Origin: Auriscalpium vulgare
Lineage: Eukaryota; Basidiomycota; Agaricomycetes; Russulales; Auriscalpiaceae
DNA length: 64,000 nucleotides
Reading direction: 5' to 3'
NCBI GenBank assembly: GCA_019915015.1
Contig: JAHBBC010000020.1
Coordinates: 1 to 64,000, forward strand
Positions 55,435 to 64,000 of this stretch are shown here, one piece after another. The translations under genes were made by a program, and so were the position numbers. Below the pieces are notes generated by a model. That model saw nothing but the letters and a program-made list of their open reading frames with translations. It was not told the origin of the DNA and searched no databases. Each line of letters begins with the position of its first letter. The stretch's first letter is position 1.

Positions 55435-55584
55435 CGACCACAGTAGAGGTCTCATATTATTGGGTATTCGTGCAAGACATAGATGTTGAAGCGTATAGGA
55501 ATGGTGCGACAGGCAGTTCGCAAAGACGTTCGAGAAGATTTAATCGACCGACAACCAAATACCGAGCCCACAGGCTGTCAGCAA

Positions 55585-56204
55585 TCAAAGTACGACCGCG
55601 CCACCCACAACCATGGCCAGCGCACCCAAGGCAAAAGACTGGCCCGTACCCTTCATCATGACGCGCGCAGCACCATTCGGGGCTGCGGTCCCCGTCGGCG
55701 CTCCCGTGATGAGAGTCGCGCGCGAGACGACGTGGCGGCAGCGGCGCTGGACGTGTCCACAGCGGCCACGCTGCTCGGAAGGAGGCTGCCGGCTGAGGTG
55801 GGCAAAAACGCATCATGTGAGCACGCGCGCATTCGGATGAAAGGAAAGGGTACGTACCGACCTCTGCGGCGCACAGCTGCTTGAAGAAGCTAATCCCTTC
55901 AGCGACCTCATCCGCGGGGCAGCTCTGCTGGATACAATCGCTCGCCTCTTGGAGATATTTCGAGCTCGAGCAAAGGCATTTTATATCAGACCTACGTGCG
56001 GAAGAATAGGCACGTCAGCGTGGCTGCGGGGAAACTCGGGCACGACGACGCGCTGCACGGGATGGAGATGCATACGTACAGGTCACATCCTGAGTCCAGC
56101 GCTGCGGTAGGCCCGCACGTCTGCCCACAAGTGGCGGGCGTCTGCGCCGCGCACAGGGTCGCGAGCGCACAAGAGAATAGGGCGAAAAAGGTGAGGCGGA
56201 ACAT
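55585..56204 (-). pseudogene. CFEM protein 1, frame break before the GPI tail
   Basis: Exon 1 is a signal peptide (MFRLTFFALFSCALATLCAA) and the first Cys residues (CGQTCG, SGCDL). Exon 2, after a phase-2 intron with donor GTACGT, has SDIKCLCSSSKYLQEASDC, QQSCPADE and QLCAAEV, completing eight Cys of a CFEM module. Exon 3 encodes a Ser/Ala stalk in one frame that stops at 55656. The expected GPI-type tail (APNGAARVMMKGTGQ, then LGALAMVVGGAVVL, stop 55585) lies in another frame. A 1-nt change near 55690-55740 would explain this, so the product probably lost its anchor. A TATAAAAAG box lies about 95 nt upstream of the ATG. Confidence 0.65.
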
Positions 56205-56309
56205 CGTAGTGCTGGAGGGGCTGGAGTGGGGTATGGGAGGAAATTACGGCGGAGAGGGAAGACGGAGGGAGCCTGGGGGATACGGAGCAGGGATACTACT
56301 CTTTTTATA

Positions 56310-58168
56310 AGACGATCGACGGCCATCCTAAGAGCGAGGAAAGAATTGGTCGTAAAGTGTCAGACGTCGCGAGGCGCACTGGGCGCTGCAACTGCCAGCA
56401 TTAGCGTCGGCTGTGTGACCGCCCATTTGATCACGAATGCAAGTGAATAGACAAGAGACTGGTGGCGACGATAGCGACTTGTCTTCGTACAGAGAGCGGC
56501 AGTGGGCGAGGTTGGGGCGAGGCGTTCCAAGCCGTGACACATCTTCCCTTCTCTCGAGGTCCTGTTTCAAGCCACAGTATGCACGCCCGAGTACCAAGAC
56601 GGTAATTAAGACGAGCAGGAGACGACGAACTTACCGTCAACAGTGCATTGGAAGTCTGTTAGACTAAGGCACCTAGAATGCGCCCGATAGCGCCCAATAG
56701 CGCCATGCACCGCATCTTGAATTCAGACCACTGACAGGATTGACAGAGCATAGAATAGGGCCAGAACGTAAACGCGCTGTGCGGCGACTGTGAGGCTGAA
56801 CGACAGTCAGAGATAAAACGCGGTAGCTGGGACGTGATTTACCATCAATGACTGACATGCTATCGACGCGCCTGAAACTGTTCGAAGTCATGGTAAACGA
56901 AAAAGCGACATGGGGACGCAGTAGATTGTGCTTAACATGCTCCCTGACTGGTATCGAAGACGTGTCCACGCTCGAAATCAAGCCTCCTTGCGGCTCAGGC
57001 TCGCTATATATCCGGATCAGGATTAGCTAGATCGCTGGAACGTGCCAATCAGCATCCCTACCTTGCGACATGTCGTCGGCAAACCGCACGCACCTCTTCA
57101 CAGCATGAGCACCGCATTAGCCTCTGAGTCAGAAGAACAACAACATCGGTTCGCCCGATGTCCTTCACGCACACACGGTAGCCTGCGTGCATTTGAAAAG
57201 AGACGCGCTCTGATAAAGTTTCCATCGTTCGCTTGTTCGTATGCTCCAGGACGACTCCGCAAATGCTTTTTGTTTAGCTCTGCGGATGTGGTGAGCCTTA
57301 GGACAAAACTCGGGCTGAATCCTACCTCTGCGAACTAGTGCTGCTCGACGCATCTTCAGACGTTGGAAAAAGAACGCTTATTGAGCATGTACATGAGCAC
57401 GTAAAGGAGAATGCATCCCACAGAGATCTAGAATTCGCCGCACCACGCTCATGTGAAGTGTGGGAAGCACGGCGTCTGGCTCGAGGCTCGAACACGTCCG
57501 AAGCAGTCACCACGACGACCATCGTCGAAGAGCAATTAAGTAATTCTGCCCACCTGGGGCGGAAAGTTTCGCGATGCCATCGAGCTGTTTCTTGTCGCGA
57601 GAGCGACAAGGCCTACCGCATGAAAGCAATCATCCTGCAATCATCAGCCCACATTTTTTGCAGGACAAAATTGAGAAACGCACGGCGTTGACCTCGCTAA
57701 GACACTCTACTTGATTCAAACCTAGCCACTTCCCATCCAAAGATACTTGCTGCTGTTTTTATTTGAGAGTGCGCCTCGATGCCAGGACTCAGGAGGTATG
57801 AGCGTTGAGACTCGTCGTCCGCACGTCCAAGAAGATGGTGGAGAGCGACGAGCGTGGGAATCGGCGTTGACGTCGGTCCGCCGGTGGTTCCGGCCCGGGG
57901 CTTAACTCAAAGCCTTCTTGCACTCCGGTGCTGGGCCAGCGGACTCGCAGACTCCTGCAGACAAACATTCGATCCGAAGATGGGCGCAGGAATCAGGGCA
58001 ATGCCTCAGGTCCGCCTATATCCCGCTCTAGGCCACATAGTCAGAGGTATCGTGAAGACCTGGATTTCAAAGCGTAAAATATCCAAACGAAATTCGTAAC
58101 GACGTCCAATAAATTGTTGTCCATTCAGCACAATCGAAAGGTCAATCCTCAGGCTCTCACCGCCAGCC
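56310..58168. other. Intergenic with a conserved CFEM upstream module
   Basis: 56387-56412 (GCTGCAACTGCCAGCATTAG...) and 56663-56704 (ACTAAGGCACC, GATAGCGCCC) match blocks upstream of CFEM gene 2 at nearly the same distances. No supported gene; ORFs at 57042-57691 lack motifs. Confidence 0.55.
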
Positions 58169-58897
58169 TCAAAGTGCTACCGCAAAGGCCGCGACAGCGG
58201 CTGCCATAGCCAACGCGCCCAACGCCCTACTCGCGAAGTTCATCGACACGCTCCCAGCACCGTTCGGCGGCGCGGTCCCTGTCGGGCCCCCCGTGCCGCT
58301 CGTGACTGGCGAGCTCGGGCGGCTGAAAGTTGCGGACGCGGACGACGCAGTTGCGGGCGCGCCGGTTGTCGTGACTGGGGGCGCAGATACAGATGCAGTG
58401 CCACTTGCGTGTCCACCACTTCCTGTCACGGTCGGCAAAAAAGTGGTAGACACTACGCTGGAGGGATCCGCAGCGGAAGAGAAGGCGCTGGCAGGAATGC
58501 TGCTGGCTGGGGAGCGGGTAAGCCGACACGCGTCCGGTGAGTACGCTCCTGTAATTCAAGCGGGCGGATAACGTACAGGTGACGTCGCCGCACAGGTCCA
58601 CGTAGTAACTCCCGGCCGCCGCAATGTCCTCCGGTGGGCACGTCTGCGTGATGCATTCGCTGACCGCATCAAAGAAGTCCGTGTTCGTGCAGACGCACTG
58701 CACGTCGGTCCTGTGCGCGGACGAACCCCGTCAGCACGGCCCGCGGGATCGAAAGACGCTGAGACATACAAGGAGCACCCAGACTGGTTCGCAGCACTGG
58801 TTCCGCACGCCTGCCCACAAGCGGGAGGCGCCGCTTGCGCCATGCACAGCGTCGCGAGCGCGCACGAGAATAGGGCAACGATATTGAGGCGGAGCAT
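58169..58897 (-). CDS. CFEM-domain GPI-anchored protein 2
   Basis: Three exons join in frame. Exon 1 encodes the signal MLRLNIVALFSCALATLCMA and ACGQACGTSAANQSGCSL. Exon 2 has TDVQCVCTNTDFFDAVSEC, TQTCPPEDIAAAG and VDLCGDV, giving the eight-Cys CFEM pattern with an Asp just before the C-x-C, the residue that binds haem iron in known CFEM proteins. Exon 3 is a Ser/Thr/Ala/Pro stalk ending in PPNGAGSVSMNFASRA and a hydrophobic tail LGALAMAAAVAAFAVAL, a GPI signal. CFEM proteins sit at the cell surface and serve haem or iron uptake, adhesion or signalling in various fungi. The role here is unproven. Confidence 0.88.
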
Positions 58898-59618
58898 TGC
58901 AAGTACTGGAATGCGAGAGCGGTACAAAATGCGAAGGAAACCTTGACGCTAGGGTCGCTGGCCAGGGGAGGGGAGGGGGAGGGGACGAAAAGAACCTGGC
59001 GTTTGGGGCGTTGGCTCCTCATAATAACGGCGAGGCCAACGGGGCCTCAATGAGGGGACGCCAGTGTCAGAGAACCTGGAGCGCTGCAGCTGCCAAGATT
59101 TAGCGTCGGCTGTACACCACGCCCATCCGACGAGGAATGGTAATTAAATTAGGCGGTACGCTGGCGATTGTTGGTGGAGGCGGTGGGGTGTCCCAGAGGC
59201 TGCGACGTGTCTCAAAAGAGGCTCAAAAGAGGTCCATTTCCGAGCCTCGAAAAGCACGCACAAGGGGAAAAATAAAAAAGAAGAATCGGCTGGGCAAAGA
59301 CGTGCTCATCGTCGCCGGGAGCCGTCCTATGCAATACAATCCGGTAAGTACTAAGGCACCCAAATAGCGCTCGATAGCGCCCGACTACGCCACGCACCAT
59401 GTAATGCAGACCCGTGCTGGACATCTTGACAGGCCAATATGCTCCGGGCAATGTGCGATCAGAATACATACAATAATCGCGCGCGCTATGAAAGCACCAT
59501 CCCGCTACGGAGCAGTCGGGGAGTGGAAATTCTAAGCCTCCTGGATCGACCATCAGAGCGTATAAGAATAAAGTGTGCCATGAACGAACCCTGGATGTGC
59601 GGGCTCCGACTCCCGCCG
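58898..59618. other. Promoter region of CFEM gene 2 and spacer
   Basis: 59081-59111 and 59350-59385 repeat the blocks found upstream of CFEM gene 1 (see 56387 and 56663). No gene seen. Confidence 0.55.
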
Positions 59619-60288
59619 TCAGAGTACGACCACGCGCCCGCAGCCATGGCCAACGCCCCCAACCAAGTCGTGCCCCTCATCGACACGCGCCCATCACCGT
59701 TCGGTACCGCAGTCACTGTAGGCGCCGCCGTACTGTAGGCGATGCGGGTTGAAGTTGAGGGCGTCGAGCTCGAGCGGCTCATGGGCGCGGGCGCGGATGT
59801 CGTGCTTGCGGGCGCAATCGCAGACGCAGTGCTCGAGAAAACGCTATCCGACGACGACGCGGCGGTGCTCGACGCGTCTCCAACGGACAACTGGACGCTG
59901 GCAGAGTCGCTGCTGGCTGCACGGTGAACCTTGAGCACATCCATCCGGATCAAATGAAGAGAGCACGTACAGGGCACGTCCGGGCACACGTCTGCAAAGA
60001 CGCCTTCGGCAGCAGCGACATCCTCCGGGGGGCAGACCTGCGCAATGCACTCGCTGCTCGCGTCGAAAAAGTCCACGTTCGTGCAGACGCACTGCAAGTC
60101 GACCCTGTGCCGCCGCATCAGCATGGTAGGCACGGGGAGCGCGAGATGTAGGAATACGTACAACGAGCAGCCAGACTGGCGCGCAGCGCTTGTTCGCACG
60201 TCTGCGCGCAGGCAGGGAGCCCGGCCTGTGCCGCGCACAGCGTTGCGAGCGTAAAGGCGAACAGGGCAAGGAGGGTGAGACGGGCCAT
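59619..60288 (-). pseudogene. CFEM protein 3, two single-base deletions
   Basis: The signal MARLTLLALFAFTLATLCAA and CAQTCEQA begin exon 1. Compared with genes 2 and 4, one base is missing before the SGCSL segment (near 60180), so exon 1 and exon 2 are out of phase. Exon 2 is normal (VDLQCVCTNVDFFDASSEC, AQVCPPEDVAAAEG, ADVCPDV), as is the Ser/Thr stalk. A second missing base near 59640, in the hydrophobic tail after LGALAMAAG, shifts the expected stop at 59619. Two independent losses suggest a decayed gene. A TATAAACA box lies about 100 nt upstream. Confidence 0.75.
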
Positions 60289-60309
60289 CGTGGGTGGCAT
60301 GCCGGTGCA

Positions 60310-61048
60310 GCGGAGGTTGGCTAGCGCGGAGTGCGTGGTGAGACGGAGGGTCGCAGAGAGGATGCGGAGGGTCTCTAGATACTGTTTATAAGGGCTAGGT
60401 CAAATGCCGTATCCAGGCTATTTTTCTGTGAAATGTTAAGATATGCGAGGCCAGATGCGCTGCAACTTGCCAAATCTTCTCAGCATTGGCCGTGTCATAG
60501 CATGCGCGTCCGATCAAGAATGTCGCCGTCAATTTGGGCAGCGCTCTCGCGCACGGTCCTCAGACGTAGACGGAGGGTATGTTGCGTCCCTAGAGGGACA
60601 CTGCCTGACACTGCGCCTACGAGCTTCGATAAGCGCGCCATTTGGAATAAATGGACGAGGGACATCACCTTCAGCGTCGACAGGAAGCCTACCTATGCAT
60701 ACACATAAGTACGAGTTATCATTAAGGCACAGCACCACACACCGAAATCAGTACTAGTGCAGCTAGAGATTTGCCAAGCAAACATCTGTGAAATGATATT
60801 GAGCTCGTTTGCCCGATAATTGGAAACCGCTCGATGCCAGCGAAGCCGAAGGCCACGTTTCGAAATTCCCTAGCGCAACTGCAGTGCTGACCTCGGGCAA
60901 GGTATTGGGTATTCAGTAGTATCCGTCAAGATACAACACAGACCTATAACAATGAAGTGTCCGCGCAGACTTCGAAAAGAAACCCCCAAGAAAGAAATCG
61001 AATCCAACAACCAAGCCGGGAGTCCACGCGCTCGCCGCCCACCCGCCC
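60310..61048. other. Intergenic between CFEM genes 3 and 4
   Basis: 60458-60510 shows the GCGCTGCAACTTGCCA block seen about 175-185 nt upstream of genes 1 and 2. No gene seen. Confidence 0.5.
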
Positions 61049-61786
61049 TCAGAGCGCCAGCGCCACGCCCGCAGCAAGCGCACCCAGAGACCAAATCGCC
61101 GCCGCGCCCTGGCCCGTCCCGCCAACCGCGCCGTTCGGCGCCGCGCTCGCCGATGCACTGGCCGTGCTGCGCGACGTGGTCGCCGGTGCCGAGCTCGAGG
61201 TCGCCGGCGCCGAGGTCGGGCGGGTCGACGTCGCGGGGGAGGACGCCACGGCGGGCGTGGTGCTCGCAGGCGCGGGCACCGTGTTCGCGGGCGCGCTCGG
61301 GCTCTCTGTTTCGTCGTCCGATGTCGACGACGTCGCGGTGTCGGCGCTGGAGGAGTCCGCAGCGGACGATGCGCCGCTAGCGGCGGCGCTGCTGGCTGTA
61401 AACACACATCGCCCATGAGCGTTGAACGTGTCTGAGTGACGGATGAGAGCGACCACGTACAGGACGCGCCGGAGCACAAGTTCGTGAAGTAGCCTTGCGC
61501 GGCCGCGACGTCTCCCGGGTCGCAAGACTGCGTGACGCACGCGCCACCCGCGCTCAGGAAGGCTGAGCTCGCGCAGACGCATTGCACGTCGTCCCTGGGC
61601 GGAAATATCCGTCAGCATCGCTGGCCGCGACGCAGGGAGGATATGATACACGTACAGCGAACAGCCTGACTGGGTGGCAGCGGTCTGCCCACACGTCTGA
61701 GCGCAGTCGGGGACCGCGGTTTGCGCTGCGCATAGTAGGGTTGCGAGTGTAGAAGAGAACAGCGCGAGGAGTGCGAGGCTGAGCAT
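61049..61786 (-). CDS. CFEM-domain GPI-anchored protein 4
   Basis: The start was taken at MLSLALLALFSSTLATLLCA (61786), which gives a signal peptide; the ORF opens 40 codons earlier without one. Exon 1 has CAQTCGQTAATQSGCSL. Exon 2 has DDVQCVCASSAFLSAGGAC, TQSCDPGDVAAAQGY and TNLCSGAS, giving eight Cys and the Asp before C-x-C. After a 65-nt intron, exon 3 encodes a long Ser/Thr/Ala/Pro stalk, AAPNGAVGGTGQGA and the tail LGALAAGVALAL. The frame is intact. A TATAAT-like box lies about 95 nt upstream. A haem- or iron-binding surface protein is the family expectation. Confidence 0.88.
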   Translation of the reverse strand: MLSLALLALFSSTLATLLCAAQTAVPDCAQTCGQTAATQSGCSLYVYHILPASRPAMLTDISAQGRRAMRLRELSLPERGWRVRHAVLRPGRRRGRARLLHELVLRRVLYVVALIRHSDTFNAHGRCVFTASSAAASGASSAADSSSADTATSSTSDDETESPSAPANTVPAPASTTPAVASSPATSTRPTSAPATSSSAPATTSRSTASASASAAPNGAVGGTGQGAAAIWSLGALAAGVALAL

Positions 61787-61909
61787 CGTAGGGATAATGG
61801 GTAGGGACGGGGGGAGGGAAACCGGGGGGAGCAGGGGTGGATGCTGCTGAGGAGAGAGGGAGACGCGGGCGAGGGCTGCGATTATAAGGGCGCTGGCAGG
61901 ATGCAAATG

Positions 61910-62760
61910 GGGCGACCAGACGTCGGCAGGTTTCCCAGAACGCGGGGATGACCTGTTGAGGGACTGCTAGGCAACCACGCCTGTCCGATCAGGCTAAGTC
62001 GCGGTGGAATAGGGCAATACGCTCACCCAGAGAGGCGGCGGTCGGGATGTCCGAAAGCGTGACGCCTCTCGAGACGTTCCCTTCCGGGTCCCATCACGCG
62101 TTGCATGCATGCAGGATACAGGATGGGCAAGGGCCAACGTGTGCGCGTCGCCTGAGCATTGAAACAGGGTAAGCACAATCCTCTGCCCGACAGCACCACG
62201 TACCATGCGTGCAGTGAACGTCCGTTGAATTGACACAGGATAATAAGCTGCAAGAGGCTAGTTTTGCGCCTGTTCGGTGGCCCGCCTGAATCTGACAAGC
62301 TAAACGGGCAACTCCCAGCGATCAGGAAGCACGATCGCGCTGGCGGGCGGCGATTGTGCGGCTGCAGCGATCAACTCGCCGCAGAGCAGCGAGGCAATGC
62401 CTGTCTGAGCCACCAAAAACCGACAGGACGAAACTGAACGCGGCAGACGAGACTCACTGACAGACGACGTCCGTTGCCAACTATCCAAAATTTCCTTGCA
62501 AAGTGAGTAAGTTATTACAGCTAATCGAAATAAGACAATATGGGACGCAGCCTGGACGACGCAGCCGGCAGCTTTGGACATCACTAGCGCGTCCCGTCAT
62601 GGATCACATAATGGACCATAGGGTGGTAATCGAGCGTCCTTGTACAGCGTAACAAATTGTAAGAAAACATTCGCGCCATCTGCCAGCGCGCCCATCAATA
62701 ACAAAACACAAAGTAGGCAAACAACTATACGCACCGTCCACTTCCCGTTCCAGTTCCCGC
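61910..62760. other. Intergenic between CFEM genes 4 and 5
   Basis: No supported gene and no repeat of the upstream blocks seen before genes 1-3. Confidence 0.5.
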
Positions 62761-63711
62761 TCACAGCACGACCGCCGCGCCCGCCCCCAGCGCCCCCAGC
62801 ATCCCCAGCGTAGCCCACACGCCGCCCATATCCACGCGCACGCGCCCCGCGCCGTTCGGCGACCCGCTCGCACTGACCGTCGTCCCGGGCGTCGAATTGC
62901 TACCACTGCTTGCAATGCTGGACGGAGTCGACGACGCGGCGGACGACGTGACCATGACGATGCTCGTCGAGAGCGTCGGGGACACCGTAGTGAGCGTGGC
63001 GGGCGACGTGACCGTGATGAGGCTCGTCGAAAGCGTCGGGGACACCGTAGTGAGGCTCGTGGCCGTTATGGTCGACACGGAGGCGGACATCGTGACGATG
63101 GAGGTCGTCGTCGTGGGCTTGGCGGTGGAGGACGCGTGCGTGCTGCTGGAGGGGAGGGTCGGCTGGAGGGAGGAGGGGAGCGGGGTGAAGGAGAGGGACG
63201 GTGTCGGGCGCGAGATCGGACCGCCAGGGTTGGAGGCGGAGGCGGATGAGCTCGCTGAGTTGTGCGGATATATGCGTCGAAAACGGGGAGTGGATGGATG
63301 GACGTGCGTCGAAATCAAGAAATGAGCGTCCGGCATTCATCATAAACGAAACAAAAAGACGCACCGGCCGCGGCAGCACACACCGCCTGGTAGAACCCCT
63401 CCGCGGCCGCGACGTCGCTGCTCGAGCAATTCGCCACGAGGCACGGGGCGCCCGTCAGCGCGAACGAAGGCGTCGTGCACACGCAGTGCGCGTCAGTCCT
63501 GCACGCACGATGTCAGCTCGACGCAGAAGTGGGAGACGGTGGAAACGGGGGGATTGCAAGGGAAGGAAGGGTCAAGTACGCACAACGAGCAGCCTGCCTG
63601 CGCCGCTGCCTTCTGGGCACACGCCTGCGCACATGCCGGGATCGTGCTCTGCGCGGCAGCTAGTGTTGCGAGCGCACCGAAGAGCGCACTGAGGATGGTG
63701 AGACGGAGCAT
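62761..63711 (-). CDS. CFEM-domain GPI-anchored protein 5
   Basis: Exon 1 encodes the signal MLRLTILSALFGALATLAAA and CAQACAQKAAAQAGCSL. A donor GTGCGT (phase 2) joins exon 2: TDAHCVCTTPSFALTGAPC, VANCSSSDVAAAEGFYQAV and C, giving eight Cys. After a longer intron, exon 3 encodes a Ser/Thr-rich stalk in which a VSPTLSTS block occurs twice with T-V-T-rich flanks. It ends SPNGAGRVRVDMGG then TLGMLGALGAGAAVVL, a GPI signal. This is the longest stalk of the array. The frame is intact. Confidence 0.86.
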
Positions 63712-64000
63712 CGTGGGCAGCAGTTTGAGGGATTGGGAGACAGAGGCGGCGGGTCGTCGTACGATGAGAACGGAGGTAAACGATGGGGATTGACGCGAGA
63801 AGGGTACTGGAGGCTTGTTGGTGGCAGCCCGAAGCCGTGTGTGTCACTCCTGATGGAGGTGGAGCCTCAGCTGTGCCTCGGAGGGGAGTTGGAAGGCGTG
63901 GAGGGAGGAAAAGCGGGGCGTGGGGTACGCTGATACGGTCGTTCGGCCAACGTTCACCGCGCTTTTGCCTCTGTCAAGGAAGGTGTCAATACCGCGAGGC
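63712..64000. other. Upstream of CFEM gene 5
   Basis: No gene seen up to the window end and no clear TATA box. Confidence 0.4.

Overview
The window reads as nuclear DNA of an agaricomycete fungus (a mushroom or polypore relative). It is GC-rich, and its genes are split by 35 to 70 nt GT-AG introns. Gene families typical of such fungi are present: G-alpha-like GTPases with the RECKILxLG N-terminus, CFEM proteins with GPI tails, a DUF6589-like fragment and a MYND-finger protein. No tRNA, rRNA or CRISPR array was recognised. All calls come from reading the sequence; no search was run.

Layout. (1) 1-14524 is one complete Ty3/gypsy-type LTR retrotransposon in minus orientation. It has 850-bp LTRs that look identical, a Gag-protease ORF and a Pol ORF in the -1 frame. 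Between pol and the 3' LTR lie about 5.9 kb carrying three plus-strand genes with introns, interspersed with three copies of a polypurine-tract-plus-hairpin module. (2) 14.5-16.3 kb holds transposon debris: a probable solo copia LTR abutting a truncated DUF6589-like gene, and a large foldback. (3) 17.6-21.1 kb has three small secreted or GPI-type proteins. (4) 22.6-27.7 kb has three G-alpha-like loci (one with intact frames, one with a nonsense codon, one truncated) and a stray secreted-protein exon. (5) 27.8-29.7 kb has a MYND-finger gene. (6) 30.3-34.0 kb and 43.4-47.2 kb are two nearly identical copies of an importin-5/Kap121-like gene. The first copy has an 8-bp deletion. Between them lie one small unknown gene, old degenerate repeats and a minisatellite. 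(7) 48.5-55.4 kb has three more G-alpha-like loci, then a run of 26 G. (8) 55.6-63.7 kb is a minus-strand array of five CFEM/GPI genes, two of them carrying frame disruptions.

How it fits together. This looks like a fast-evolving accessory region built by repeated local duplication (G-alpha-like x6, CFEM x5, importin x2) with decay of some copies and recent transposon arrival. The most distinctive item is the retrotransposon. Its extra genes are antisense to the genomic RNA, so their introns would survive retrotransposition, and two of them are paralogues each preceded by its own polypurine module. The second is the set of G-alpha-like proteins, which in five copies keep a readable nucleotide-binding P-loop but have lost the switch I Thr and switch II Gly residues and the Gly-2 myristoylation site.
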